Shown here piece after piece: positions 46,104 to 53,934 of a DNA stretch of 64,000 nucleotides; the first letter of the stretch is position 1; every line of letters begins with the position of its first letter. The DNA is from Paenibacillus sp. BIHB 4019 (GTDB lineage: Bacteria; Bacillota; Bacilli; Paenibacillales; Paenibacillaceae). The notes beneath the pieces were generated by a model. It did no database searches and was not told the DNA's origin. It saw only the letters and a list, made by a program, of their open reading frames with translations. Position numbers and translations under genes: made by a program. The stretch lies in contig NZ_CP016808.1 in NCBI RefSeq assembly GCF_002741035.1, forward strand, positions 7,154,001-7,218,000, read 5' to 3'.

Positions 46104-46133
46104 CTTCTCACCGTCCTTTTAGCCTCTTTCTCA

Positions 46134-46184
46134 AGCCAAACAAAGCGCACAACCCGGTTAACAGGTCCCGCGCTTTGTTTGGCT
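46134..46184 (-). other. Perfect 15-bp hairpin upstream of the tape measure gene
   Basis: AGCCAAACAAAGCGC (46134-46148) pairs exactly with 46170-46184 over a 21-nt loop that has a small hairpin of its own. No U-tract follows on the minus strand, so it is not a standard terminator. It fills the gap between the tail chaperone stop and the tape measure start. Confidence 0.7.
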
Positions 46185-46194
46185 AAGGAAATCC

Positions 46195-46473
46195 CTAGCC
46201 GTTAAAATGCCCAAGTATGGCCGCGATCCCTGAACGCGACAATTTCTTAGGTTCTTCAGTACTTCCGCCATGAAGTCGTATTTGTTCTTTCATTTCGTCG
46301 TGCATGTCATCGAATATGGCCGATATCTCATACCAATTGTGATCGTACCATGGTTTGGCAAGCTTCCTCCGAGACAAACGGCCGTATAATTCCGCAATCG
46401 TTAAAGGTTTGCTATCCTTCCCGCCTGATTCTGATTTACTTGGTCCCTTACTGACCGTAGAGAAATCGATCAA
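46195..46473 (-). CDS. Tail assembly chaperone, downstream frame (GT-type extension)
   Basis: This 92-codon frame lies just before the tape measure and overlaps the upstream chaperone frame by 26 nt. It could start by itself at TTG 46473, but the ribosome-binding site is weak. It is more likely reached by a frameshift from the upstream gene, giving a fusion as in the lambda G-GT pair. The protein is charged, with a helical YDHNWYEISAIFDDMHDEM and a short tail. The frame relation is +1 (or -2) rather than the usual -1. Confidence 0.7.
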   Translation of the reverse strand: MIDFSTVSKGPSKSESGGKDSKPLTIAELYGRLSRRKLAKPWYDHNWYEISAIFDDMHDEMKEQIRLHGGSTEEPKKLSRSGIAAILGHFNG

Positions 46474-46759
46474 CAGCCGATTCCATCAATTCCGGGATGC
46501 TGTTGTCAAACTCCTCCCGCGTGAAACCATCAATGCAGATCATGTTCAAAATTTCCACCCAATTGCTTACCATCGTCTCAGACTCTTCTTCTTTCGCCAC
46601 GGAAACGGCAGGCTTGATACGATATATGCCGCTATTGTAAATCGCCGCTACCTCTTTAATTTGCTTAATGGTTCCTACCCGAATAGTTTTGCTGACATCC
46701 GCCGCAAATTGCACCGTTGGGCCAATGCCCATAATCAAATCAATGTTTTGCTGTTCCAA
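46448..46759 (-). CDS. Tail assembly chaperone (G-type)
   Basis: This 103-residue protein starts at TTG 46759 with AGGAGG 8 nt upstream. It lies between the major tail protein and the tape measure, where Firmicute siphophages carry the tail chaperone. It has mixed alpha/beta character with a helical end (FDNSIPELMESAVDRF). Tail chaperones bind the tape measure before tube polymerisation. The reading frame ends in CAG TAA, close to the candidate shift site CGA TTT CTC. Confidence 0.75.
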   Translation of the reverse strand: MEQQNIDLIMGIGPTVQFAADVSKTIRVGTIKQIKEVAAIYNSGIYRIKPAVSVAKEEESETMVSNWVEILNMICIDGFTREEFDNSIPELMESAVDRFLYGQ

Positions 46760-46785
46760 TATAAACGCCTCCTGAAATTTAGTTG

Positions 46786-46810
46786 AAAAAGGGAAGGCAT
46801 GAGCCTCCCC
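46786..46810 (-). terminator. Terminator after the major tail gene
   Basis: An 8-bp stem with one G-U (46791-46798 with 46803-46810), loop of four, is followed by UUUUU on the minus strand, 9 nt past the major tail stop. It probably reduces, not blocks, downstream transcription. Confidence 0.8.
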
Positions 46811-46818
46811 ATGAAATA

Positions 46819-47595
46819 CTATGAAGCAATAATGTCAATTACTTTCTTGTCGGCTCTATTCGCATCAAGCACAGCCAGTTCTAACGAATTTGAAGTAGCC
46901 GATTTTCGTTGCTGATCAATAGAAAAAGTTCCTAGCATTTGGGCTTTGTAAATAATAACAACAACGTCAAACCATTCATTGGTATCATCATCTAGCGCTC
47001 TGCCGTATGCGACAAACTTATATGCTTTATTGCGCGTTGTTGTTGTAATCGAGGCACCAGAGGCAGTCGCAGAGTTATAATCTCCGAATACCCTTACATC
47101 TTTCCCCGCAAGTGTCGCATCGCCAAAAGTAATAATGCCAGCAGCCACAGTATACTGCAAAGCTGTAGGGGTAGCCGCAACACGCTCTAATTTTTTCCCG
47201 GCATTTACATGATCTTTTGATACAACGATTACCCTGTCGGAATTCGCAACCATATCAGCGCCTTTTGTGATGGTAACCGTACTATCAGAAAGCACCGTCA
47301 GTTTTTCGAAAAAAGGCACAACTGCTTGACCGTTTGTCAGTTCCGCGCCTGTAGCAGCTAGAAGCATGTTATAATCCAGTACCGCATTTTCCAATTGGAT
47401 GCCGGATTCAGCATCCTGTTCGGTCAAGTGAAATGCATATTTACTCGTGCCCCCATAAACGCGCTGCTGTTTAGCATCAATTGCGATTGTCATTTTGTTA
47501 AGTCGATCAAAAAATCCCACTGGGTTTTCGTTCTCATCAAAAAGAGCCGCATCCGAAATATCATCGACTACCCATTGCTTGGTTGATAAAGACAT
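46819..47595 (-). CDS. Major tail protein (tail tube)
   Basis: This 258-residue beta-rich protein carries the features expected of siphophage tail-tube subunits: Val/Thr-rich strands, GQAVVPFFEKLTV and DDDTNEWFDVVVIIYKAQM. It starts at ATG 47595 with GAGGAGG upstream. It is followed directly by a terminator and then the chaperone genes. The family is assigned from size, position and general character, so the fold is likely but not proven. Confidence 0.82.
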   Translation of the reverse strand: MSLSTKQWVVDDISDAALFDENENPVGFFDRLNKMTIAIDAKQQRVYGGTSKYAFHLTEQDAESGIQLENAVLDYNMLLAATGAELTNGQAVVPFFEKLTVLSDSTVTITKGADMVANSDRVIVVSKDHVNAGKKLERVAATPTALQYTVAAGIITFGDATLAGKDVRVFGDYNSATASGASITTTTRNKAYKFVAYGRALDDDTNEWFDVVVIIYKAQMLGTFSIDQQRKSATSNSLELAVLDANRADKKVIDIIAS

Positions 47596-47617
47596 TTATA
47601 ATTCCTCCTCTGTAAAT

Positions 47618-47655
47618 AAAAAACGCCTAACCGTTAACGATTTCGGCTAGACGTT
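47618..47655 (-). terminator. Terminator overlapping the end of the 61-residue gene
   Basis: An 11-bp stem with two G-U pairs (47622-47632 with 47645-47655) is followed by UUUUUU. It lies just before the major tail gene's ribosome-binding site. Confidence 0.75.
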
Positions 47656-47812
47656 GATCAATCTCTTTAATGCGCGTGTATTCCTTTTTCTTCTGGTATC
47701 CTTCGACAGGATTGTATGCCTGCCAAATTCCCAACTTCTTGGCTAATGAGATTTTTTCATTCTGAAGCTTCACAGCTTCAGAGAGTTCGACGTTATCTTG
47801 CTTTTCTCTCAT
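47627..47812 (-). CDS. Small phage protein of unknown function (61 aa)
   Basis: This 61-residue highly charged helical protein (Lys/Glu-rich) has no membrane part. It is placed between the tail terminator-like gene and the major tail protein. GAGG lies upstream of the ATG. Its 3' end overlaps a terminator. I recognise no family. Confidence 0.7.
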   Translation of the reverse strand: MREKQDNVELSEAVKLQNEKISLAKKLGIWQAYNPVEGYQKKKEYTRIKEIDQRLAEIVNG

Positions 47813-47822
47813 GTCATTGACC

Positions 47823-48254
47823 TCACTTTCTTACGTAGTCTACGTCATATATGGCTTTGTAACCTTTGACCCCCGTAATCCCGGTTGCAAAATCCGTGTC
47901 ATACGCTAAGTGACAACGGAAGGTGTTAAATGATTTGTGCGATATATATGAATCGTGAAAGAGTTTAAACGCCCTTCCTCCGATTAAGCGAGCTTCAACA
48001 TTACTTTTTGCATAAAACTCTACGCTAAACTTCCCCTCAAAAACTAAGTGATTTCGAGCAAAACGCCCTGGCGTGACATACATGAGCACGGCCGGAACAG
48101 TGTCGGATGTAAAGGCCGTATCTGGCTCTAGACCCTTAATTATTCGGCTCGTGACTTCATCGGCCGGCGAAGACGGATCAAGGCCGAAAAACTGCATAAA
48201 TGAAGCATCTTTAATTAGGGTAATGGCTACCGCATCTATAAGCTCTTGGCTCAC
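47823..48254 (-). CDS. Tail terminator-like phage protein (143 aa)
   Basis: This 143-residue protein starts at GTG 48254 (GAGGTG upstream). N-terminal helix (ELIDAVAITLIKD), then beta strands with FEGKFSVEFYAKS. The size and the place between the HK97 gp10-like gene and the major tail protein are those of tail terminator/completion proteins that cap the tail for head joining. The function comes from position, not a recognised motif. Confidence 0.65.
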   Translation of the reverse strand: MSQELIDAVAITLIKDASFMQFFGLDPSSPADEVTSRIIKGLEPDTAFTSDTVPAVLMYVTPGRFARNHLVFEGKFSVEFYAKSNVEARLIGGRAFKLFHDSYISHKSFNTFRCHLAYDTDFATGITGVKGYKAIYDVDYVRK

Positions 48255-48258
48255 GTCT

Positions 48259-48840
48259 TCACCTCATTTTGAAATATCTATGATACGGGAAATCCTCTAT
48301 CACCCTTTGCAGCCCCTGCAATATTCGTTGGCGATTAGCTTGCAAAGCTATCCGCAAAAAATAGGTTGGTGGCGTCGGGCCATAGCTCTGATCGATGTCG
48401 CCACGTGCTGCCAGCTCCTCTAAATCCACGCCAGCGTAATTACCGCCCGATTCCTGTATCGATCCGTCTATCGCTCGGTATTTCCCTTTGCCACGCCCTA
48501 CAACAGCCTTGTTGGAGCGTGACCTATAAGAGTTCCATAAATCCGACGCCATATAGCGAGCCAAGCCAGGATTCTCAGCAGGTCCGGCCATTAGCGAGCC
48601 TTTGCCAAATTGCTCGAGCCATGCCTGCCAATAATCAGCAGTTATCCGCATGCTGAACATATCCGATGCCAGCGTTTCAAGGTGAGCCCGCACATAATCC
48701 CGCACAGCTGGATAATAGCGTATATTGCCTTTGGCCGTCTCCGTTACGATGTTGGCCAATGCAATAATTTCCGCCAGCATAGCATTGCGCAAATCTCTTT
48801 CAGCCAACGCATGGTCATAACCTACATAACCATTGCTCAT
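48259..48840 (-). CDS. HK97 gp10-like head-tail component (193 aa)
   Basis: This 193-residue protein starts with helices (LRNAMLAEIIALANIVTETA) and contains PGLARYMASDLWNSYRSRSN. It is positioned like the gp10/minor tail joiner of HK97-type phages, between the head closure and tail terminator genes. Its ATG overlaps the upstream gene's stop by 4 nt. The assignment rests on position and size. Confidence 0.65.
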   Translation of the reverse strand: MSNGYVGYDHALAERDLRNAMLAEIIALANIVTETAKGNIRYYPAVRDYVRAHLETLASDMFSMRITADYWQAWLEQFGKGSLMAGPAENPGLARYMASDLWNSYRSRSNKAVVGRGKGKYRAIDGSIQESGGNYAGVDLEELAARGDIDQSYGPTPPTYFLRIALQANRQRILQGLQRVIEDFPYHRYFKMR

Positions 48841-49430
48841 CGGGTATCCTCAGATAGCTGTACATGCAGCAGGTTCGGATATTTAATGCCGTCTACCGCA
48901 TCAACCTTAAATGCTCGGCCATCCAGTATGATGCGATCAGGTGCCTTTGGATTATTATCCTGCGCCCTCTTCACGTCCACGCTTGTTTGCAACACTAATA
49001 CATATTCCGTTGTAGGCAACAACCCCGGATCAGATTGGCGCATATCAGCTGTCACGAATTGCGCGAAGCAGATAACGTCGGAAACAACAGTAACAAATTG
49101 CTGGCTACCAATGGGATTATAGTTGTCGTCATACGCTTGGGTTTGGCGCTGGACCTCGATTATGGTATTGCTCTTAAGCAGCGAGCAATATTTATCACGG
49201 TCAACCGTTGGCCGCATGGTCAGCACCAAGAAGCTCGCATCGGTCTGCACAATGTCGCCAAGCTGCACCACTGATGTTGGAGCAAATAATCCGTTGTATA
49301 CGTACTCTTTGCCCATGACGGTTGTAGCCTTTGTTTCCCGCGACAGAATTACATTTTCTTCCACATCTAAATTCCCAGACGTTTGGGGAATTGTGCATGG
49401 CGTATGACGATGATTAAATTCATAAAACAT
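48837..49430 (-). CDS. Head-tail adaptor/head closure-like protein (197 aa)
   Basis: This 197-residue beta-rich protein (TTVMGKEYVYNGLFAP, DASFLVLTMRPTVD) is in the slot of the head closure or stopper protein, two genes after the capsid. AGGTAGGTG precedes the ATG. No motif fixes the role. It overlaps the gp10-like gene start by 4 nt. Confidence 0.6.
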   Translation of the reverse strand: MFYEFNHRHTPCTIPQTSGNLDVEENVILSRETKATTVMGKEYVYNGLFAPTSVVQLGDIVQTDASFLVLTMRPTVDRDKYCSLLKSNTIIEVQRQTQAYDDNYNPIGSQQFVTVVSDVICFAQFVTADMRQSDPGLLPTTEYVLVLQTSVDVKRAQDNNPKAPDRIILDGRAFKVDAVDGIKYPNLLHVQLSEDTR

Positions 49431-49438
49431 GGTATCAC

Positions 49439-50002
49439 CTACCTGAATGATTGAACTGTAAACTCCGATAGTAAGTCGGATATTTCCGGAGTCACCATAT
49501 TGTTGCTGAAATACTCTATCGTCGAATCAAAATCTTTTTTCGACTTAATATTTGAATGAAGGTTACTCTTGAGCTGCGCCACCAGCAGCCCGCATGCAAC
49601 CTTGACTTTATCGGGGATGACTTCCCAGCCGCTTGAATAAGTAACCTCCAGCTCGATGTACGGCGACCCGAACGGTGAGCCAATGCACCAGACCGTACCA
49701 ATCTGTTTATCGATGTCCAGCAAAGATAGGTCAATATTCTCGAAGCCTGGCGCACCGAAAAAGCCACCCATGATGCCCTGAGCAGCTCTCCCCTGTGCCT
49801 CCGTAACCTCGATTACAGGATGATAGCTCAAATGCCCCCGCTGCGAGTCGGACAAGGGTATGCGCTCGGTATACTCCTTAACTCCAATCTCACGCTTACA
49901 GTATCCGTCAATAATAGCCGACGCCCGAATAATCAACGGAAGCGTCAGCTCAACGCCAGCTGGCACATAGTCGGTATCTGTTAATTCAAGGTATTGGCTC
50001 AT
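49439..50002 (-). CDS. Head-tail connector, gp6-like adaptor (187 aa)
   Basis: This 187-residue protein has the features of the gp6/gp15 connector group: N-terminal helix after LTLPLIIRASAIIDGYCKRE and a C-terminal helix pair. Such connectors form a ring on the portal. It lies directly after the 137-residue gene with an ATGA overlap, before the head closure gene. Position supports the call. Confidence 0.7.
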   Translation of the reverse strand: MSQYLELTDTDYVPAGVELTLPLIIRASAIIDGYCKREIGVKEYTERIPLSDSQRGHLSYHPVIEVTEAQGRAAQGIMGGFFGAPGFENIDLSLLDIDKQIGTVWCIGSPFGSPYIELEVTYSSGWEVIPDKVKVACGLLVAQLKSNLHSNIKSKKDFDSTIEYFSNNMVTPEISDLLSEFTVQSFR

Positions 50003-50412
50003 TCAGCGTAACCTTCAGCTATGAGCTTATCCGCCAGTTCATTAGACAGTTCCGCCGCCCCATCTTTAAAGTTAATGACCAGTGAGCTGAAATGCAGTGA
50101 ATGAAACCCAGTGCGCTGACTATCGGTCCCGATAAGCTGCACAACTTTTGTCATGCTAATAGCTGGCTCAGAAGTCTTCGCATCCTCGAACGCTTCCCCA
50201 GCTACCTTCAGTGCCGCCAAACTGGTATCAATGTCCTTAGCAGATGCTGCGTCGTCTTCTAGCACACTTACTGATGATTCAATTGCAGCATTAAAAATTT
50301 TTACTGCTTCCTGTGAATGATTTCCTAATTGTTCACCAATAACCGCCGCTCCAAGCAATGCTGTAGCGCTAACTGTCGCTTCCCTGAGCTTTTTCAATTT
50401 TGCTTCTGACAA
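49999..50412 (-). CDS. Phage head-region protein of unknown function (137 aa)
   Basis: The start is chosen as TTG 50412, because GAGAGGAGG lies 7 nt upstream; the in-frame ATG at 50448 sits in the loop of a hairpin and its first codons are the ribosome-binding site. The protein is Ala/Ser-rich and helical (LGAAVIGEQLGNHSQEAV), with an Asp/Glu/Lys-rich C-terminal part. It lies between the capsid and the connector gene. Capsid decoration or a head-completion role would fit the place, but there is no evidence beyond that. Confidence 0.7.
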   Translation of the reverse strand: MSEAKLKKLREATVSATALLGAAVIGEQLGNHSQEAVKIFNAAIESSVSVLEDDAASAKDIDTSLAALKVAGEAFEDAKTSEPAISMTKVVQLIGTDSQRTGFHSLHFSSLVINFKDGAAELSNELADKLIAEGYAE

Positions 50413-50432
50413 TTTATTTCCTCCTCTCAATA

Positions 50433-50464
50433 AATGTGAGACGGTCATTTGACCGCCTCACATT
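50433..50464 (-). terminator. Hairpin after the major capsid gene
   Basis: A 14-bp stem with one G-U (50433-50446 with 50451-50464) and an AAAT loop lies 9 nt past the capsid stop. It is followed by UAUUGAG, so the U-tract is weak; it may attenuate or protect the capsid mRNA 3' end. Confidence 0.65.
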
Positions 50465-50472
50465 CTAGCAAT

Positions 50473-51474
50473 CTATGCTACAGCAACAATTGTCGGACGC
50501 TCAATCGTACCGTAAGCATGAGCATAGCTTGGGCCTTTTGCTACTGGCGCGCCATACTTGATACCAACAAATTGTTGAGCTAAATTGCTCGTTTTACCAA
50601 GCTCGAATAGATAAATCCCTTTCTCGCCGACATAATGGTATTCCACCATTGGTTCGGTCAGTATTGCGATACCGTAATCTGTATTACTTGCTGTTGTTGC
50701 ATTAACTGCTGAAGGCATAAATGGTTCCGGAATAATAGGAAGCACTCCCGCAGCAGTCATAATGGACATAACTTCCAAACCAGCAACAACAGTCTTCCGC
50801 AGATTACTGATTTGTGTTTGATTATTCCCGGATGCCTCCTGTTCTTGCTCTAGGTAGTGATGGCCGATTGGGTGAATATAAATTGCTGTTGGCATTAACG
50901 CATACAGCTCGCTACTCACCATAGCAGCAACCTTCGCCCTAATAGATGCCACGATGGATGCAGCTGGACTTACAGCAAACGTATTTGTAATCTGCTTGGC
51001 TAAGCCCACATACTCCAATGTTGTAGGTACAGCTAGCGATGAATCTGAACCCCTCCATAGTGCTTTCCCATGTGCAAGGCTGATCCCGTTAAGCATGTCG
51101 TTCAAGTCTTTAGATTGCAATTCTGTGAAATTACCCTGCTGTGCACCCAGCGTAACGTCATAATGAGTGAAGTTCGTTTGATTCGTCAGCGCCTTAACTT
51201 TCAAGCTATGTGGCGTTCTGACATTGCTCGTCGGAGTCGCCGAAGGCGATCTTGGATTAACGAACGCACCGCCGTTAATAGTGTTTTGTTCAAAATACGT
51301 CGAGAAATCACCAGTAGCCGGTGTATAGTTGAGCCTGCCTTCTAAAACAGAGTTTCGACGCAAGGAATCCGTAATTTCTTTTTGAAAATCATCTGTAATC
51401 AACGCACCGGGACCCTGAAACTGAACTGCTGCTGCGATATCTACAAATTGAGCCTCTCCTACGCGACTATTCAT
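50473..51474 (-). CDS. Major capsid protein (HK97-like)
   Basis: This 333-residue protein follows the protease/scaffold gene directly (gap 3 nt), which is the typical capsid place. It has QGPGALITDDFQKEITDSL near its start, an extended arm, a helical P-domain-like stretch (ASIVASIRAKVAAMVSSEL), and a hydrophobic strand-rich end. GGGGGAG is upstream of ATG 51474. No Lys crosslink motif was identified. The call rests on gene order and general HK97-fold character. Confidence 0.83.
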   Translation of the reverse strand: MNSRVGEAQFVDIAAAVQFQGPGALITDDFQKEITDSLRRNSVLEGRLNYTPATGDFSTYFEQNTINGGAFVNPRSPSATPTSNVRTPHSLKVKALTNQTNFTHYDVTLGAQQGNFTELQSKDLNDMLNGISLAHGKALWRGSDSSLAVPTTLEYVGLAKQITNTFAVSPAASIVASIRAKVAAMVSSELYALMPTAIYIHPIGHHYLEQEQEASGNNQTQISNLRKTVVAGLEVMSIMTAAGVLPIIPEPFMPSAVNATTASNTDYGIAILTEPMVEYHYVGEKGIYLFELGKTSNLAQQFVGIKYGAPVAKGPSYAHAYGTIERPTIVAVA

Positions 51475-51477
51475 GTA

Positions 51478-51933
51478 TTAATTCTCCCCCTTCGCAGACA
51501 ATTCCGCCCGCGCTTGTAGTTTCAATTTTGTCGATTCTGCTGGTGAAAGGTTTAATTTATCAACTGATGCACAGAATGTATGGATGTCAGTGTCTTCCCC
51601 ATCCTCTGCCTTCGCTCCGTATTTAGAAAGCAACTGTGAAGCAGCTAGCGTTTTTCGTTCTGGCTCACCAGGCTTTATAGCAGCCGCCTTTAACTCAGTT
51701 AGCTCCCGCTCCGCTGCTGCAAGCTTGTCCTGAGCTGCTTGCAGCGCAGCTGTCGCCGTCTCTTCAGGTGACTGGGCCGCTGGAGCTGCACCCGCAGCTT
51801 TTACGTCAGCTACCTCTGTTTTAATAGTCGCAACCTCCGTTGCGATGGTTTGCACACTGGCTGTCAGCGTTGCCATGCCGGTTGTAACGGCAGCAAGTGA
51901 GTCCTGCATTGCTTGGATTTGTTCTGGTGTCAT
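51478..51933 (-). CDS. Nested scaffold protein (internal start)
   Basis: In the same frame as the protease gene, ATG 51933 has AAGGAGGA (51941-51948) 7 nt upstream, a near-perfect ribosome-binding site. The product would be 151 residues: an Ala/Thr/Glu-rich coiled coil (QTIATEVATIKTEVAD, LQAAQDKLAAAERELTE) with a basic C-terminus like lambda Nu3. Making a free scaffold in excess over the protease fusion is a known phage strategy (lambda C/Nu3); here it is inferred. Confidence 0.6.
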   Translation of the reverse strand: MTPEQIQAMQDSLAAVTTGMATLTASVQTIATEVATIKTEVADVKAAGAAPAAQSPEETATAALQAAQDKLAAAERELTELKAAAIKPGEPERKTLAASQLLSKYGAKAEDGEDTDIHTFCASVDKLNLSPAESTKLKLQARAELSAKGEN

Positions 51934-52509
51934 TTCGACATCCTCCTTCAATTTATTGTTTCTGGCAGCAAAGCTCGTTGTCTTATAAGCTGCCTTATCA
52001 GCAAACAGGATTGCTGCACCCGTACCACAAAATTCGAGCACATCAAGTACGTTCTCATCCTGGGCGTTGGTTACTTTGGCTTCCATCTCAATTGATGTCC
52101 CGAATTTATATTCCGGCCAATCGTGTTCGAGCGAAAGCCCGTTGTAATACCTTATTGTTGCAACTACGTCTGGAAAGTCTTTTCCGAAAATGTATCCCTC
52201 AGCCATCGCAAATCCGTCCATAGATCGGAACGTCTTAGATATGATGCCTACCTTGAAACGGGTATCATGATCAGACATACCTTCCTGGTAGTCGATGTTT
52301 ACGCCCATACCTTCAAACGTGCTCAGAAATTGATCACATACCGCAGAAGATACGCGAATCAATTTCCCGTCAGCCCCGTGTGGCGATCCGTCCGAAGGCT
52401 GCCCAATCGAAAACAGCGAACAGGTAAACGGAATCTTGTTTGGATGACTGATAGACGCTTCATCAGCAAGCTTCAGGTTAGCTGCTTTCATAGCTTTGAT
52501 AAACTTCAA
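51478..52509 (-). CDS. Prohead protease with fused C-terminal scaffold region
   Basis: This 343-residue protein starts at TTG 52509 (GGAGGTGAGG upstream). The N-terminal half (about 1-185) looks like a phage maturation protease (ISKTFRSMDGFAMAEGYIFG, LSLEHDWPEYKFGTSIE, EFCGTGAAILFADKAA). The C-terminal half is an Ala/Glu/Thr coiled coil typical of scaffolds, ending in a basic tail. An excellent internal start at 51933 may make the scaffold alone. Catalytic Ser/His were not fixed from sequence. Confidence 0.72.
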   Translation of the reverse strand: MKFIKAMKAANLKLADEASISHPNKIPFTCSLFSIGQPSDGSPHGADGKLIRVSSAVCDQFLSTFEGMGVNIDYQEGMSDHDTRFKVGIISKTFRSMDGFAMAEGYIFGKDFPDVVATIRYYNGLSLEHDWPEYKFGTSIEMEAKVTNAQDENVLDVLEFCGTGAAILFADKAAYKTTSFAARNNKLKEDVEMTPEQIQAMQDSLAAVTTGMATLTASVQTIATEVATIKTEVADVKAAGAAPAAQSPEETATAALQAAQDKLAAAERELTELKAAAIKPGEPERKTLAASQLLSKYGAKAEDGEDTDIHTFCASVDKLNLSPAESTKLKLQARAELSAKGEN

Positions 52510-52546
52510 TGGTTCCTCACCTCCCTTCAGGCAATTTGGGCAAAAT

Positions 52547-52572
52547 AAAAACGCCTACTCTTTATGTGGCGT
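52547..52572 (-). terminator. Weak terminator after portal
   Basis: A short stem (ACGCC 52551-52555 with GGCGT 52568-52572) is followed by UUUUUAUUU on the minus strand. It overlaps the portal stop; the short stem makes it weak. Confidence 0.5.
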
Positions 52573-53923
52573 CTTCGTTATCGCTATTGCTGCTGTTATC
52601 GTCATTAGGCTCAGGAGTATCTTCCGGATTTGCCTTCGTCTTCTCTGCCTTCGTTTCATTGATTTCATCCCTTGTCTTATTGATGTCAATGATCGTTCTA
52701 TTTGTCGGCTGGAGCACAACCTCACCATGCTTATTGGGTAGCGCCTTCCTAGCCTGCCTGTCTCTGACCTCATCAGGCGTAATCGACATACGATCTAAGT
52801 ACACCGCATCAATCTCCGCTTGCAGCTTCTGATCCTTGAGCGACATGACATAATGGAATTTGAATTCGATCTTCCCGCCCATTTTAAAGATGCCATCAAT
52901 AATGTGATTGTTTATGTGCTCAACGATGTTTTCAGCAATCGACTGCACGGTTGAATTGGTATCCTCATCCTCGCTGTCTGCCGTACTCCTGTTCACGTCT
53001 TTTGTCTGCCCCAATTTTTTCGGGGAAATATCAAAAGCGAGCGCAACAATTTCGATCAAAAAGCGCTGCCACTCGATAAATAGCGCCTTATCGTCAGTCG
53101 CCCCAAGATCAAGCACACTGACTCCCTCGAAGCCGCCGACAATCGGCATAGCGCCTTGCCCCATAACCTCGTTACGCCAGTATTCTCGAAACTTAGCAAC
53201 GCCGCCTGGCTCCGTTCCTTTACCAAGGTTCAGCAACTTGCGAAGAAAGGAGTTCTTTGCTTGTTTCCCTGCCGATCGGTGAGTATCAATAAAGTTGTTT
53301 ACTGATTCCCACACCGTTTCCAATGGAGATAGACCAAACGGCGTATTTGTTCGTGGATTCATTCGCATGTACATCATTTCCGATGCCTTCAAGTGAACGT
53401 ATTTACCGTTTACCCGCTGCGCATAGCGATACGAGTCGGGTTTTCCATCCCAGCTCGGATAAAGTTCAATGGAAAACGTGTCTGTCGGATACATCCGAAA
53501 CGGCCGCAGCTTGTCGCCCGCCCGCAATATCTCCGAAGAGCCCGCGCTGCATACGAGCATATCCTCAACATTCTGCTCTAGCCACGACCTAAACGTATCT
53601 GATGGATTCGGCTTCAGCAGCGTGGCTTCGATGATTTTGCATATCTCCTTGTATTTCTCGGTATCCGCTTCATCGATAGCAGCTACCGACCAGTTCAGCT
53701 TTACAATCCCCGTCTTTATGACGTTGATTGCGCGCCTCGGAATAGGCGATTCACTCAGCAGCCGCAGGTTAGCCGGTGTTTTCTTCTTCTCTGGCTGGTT
53801 GTTCCCGTTCTTTCCTCCGTAACCGTATGAATACGGGTAACTGTCTGTTTGCCGTTCTGGCTCGTTACGAGTACGGCCAGCTTCCAGCCAGTTGATTACC
53901 CATTGCCTGATGCCCAAATGCAT
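52562..53923 (-). CDS. Portal protein (HK97/SPP1-like)
   Basis: This 453-residue protein includes the portal-family features: RRAINVIKTGIVKLNW near residue 63, EILRAGDKLRPFRMYP, the conserved MRMNPRTNTPFGLSPLET segment and a long C-terminal helix region (ENIVEHINNHIIDGI). It ends in an acidic Asn/Asp tail. The portal forms the dodecameric DNA gate. The start may be ATG 53923 or TTG 53917; GGAGGTG suits the TTG better. It follows the large terminase gene directly. Confidence 0.92.
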   Translation of the reverse strand: MHLGIRQWVINWLEAGRTRNEPERQTDSYPYSYGYGGKNGNNQPEKKKTPANLRLLSESPIPRRAINVIKTGIVKLNWSVAAIDEADTEKYKEICKIIEATLLKPNPSDTFRSWLEQNVEDMLVCSAGSSEILRAGDKLRPFRMYPTDTFSIELYPSWDGKPDSYRYAQRVNGKYVHLKASEMMYMRMNPRTNTPFGLSPLETVWESVNNFIDTHRSAGKQAKNSFLRKLLNLGKGTEPGGVAKFREYWRNEVMGQGAMPIVGGFEGVSVLDLGATDDKALFIEWQRFLIEIVALAFDISPKKLGQTKDVNRSTADSEDEDTNSTVQSIAENIVEHINNHIIDGIFKMGGKIEFKFHYVMSLKDQKLQAEIDAVYLDRMSITPDEVRDRQARKALPNKHGEVVLQPTNRTIIDINKTRDEINETKAEKTKANPEDTPEPNDDNSSNSDNEDAT

Positions 53924-53934
53924 TCACCTCCCCT

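Noticed and set aside
50413..50448. ATG start at 50448 for the head-region gene
   Set aside because: The ATG is in the loop of the post-capsid hairpin and the first codons form the ribosome-binding site of TTG 50412.
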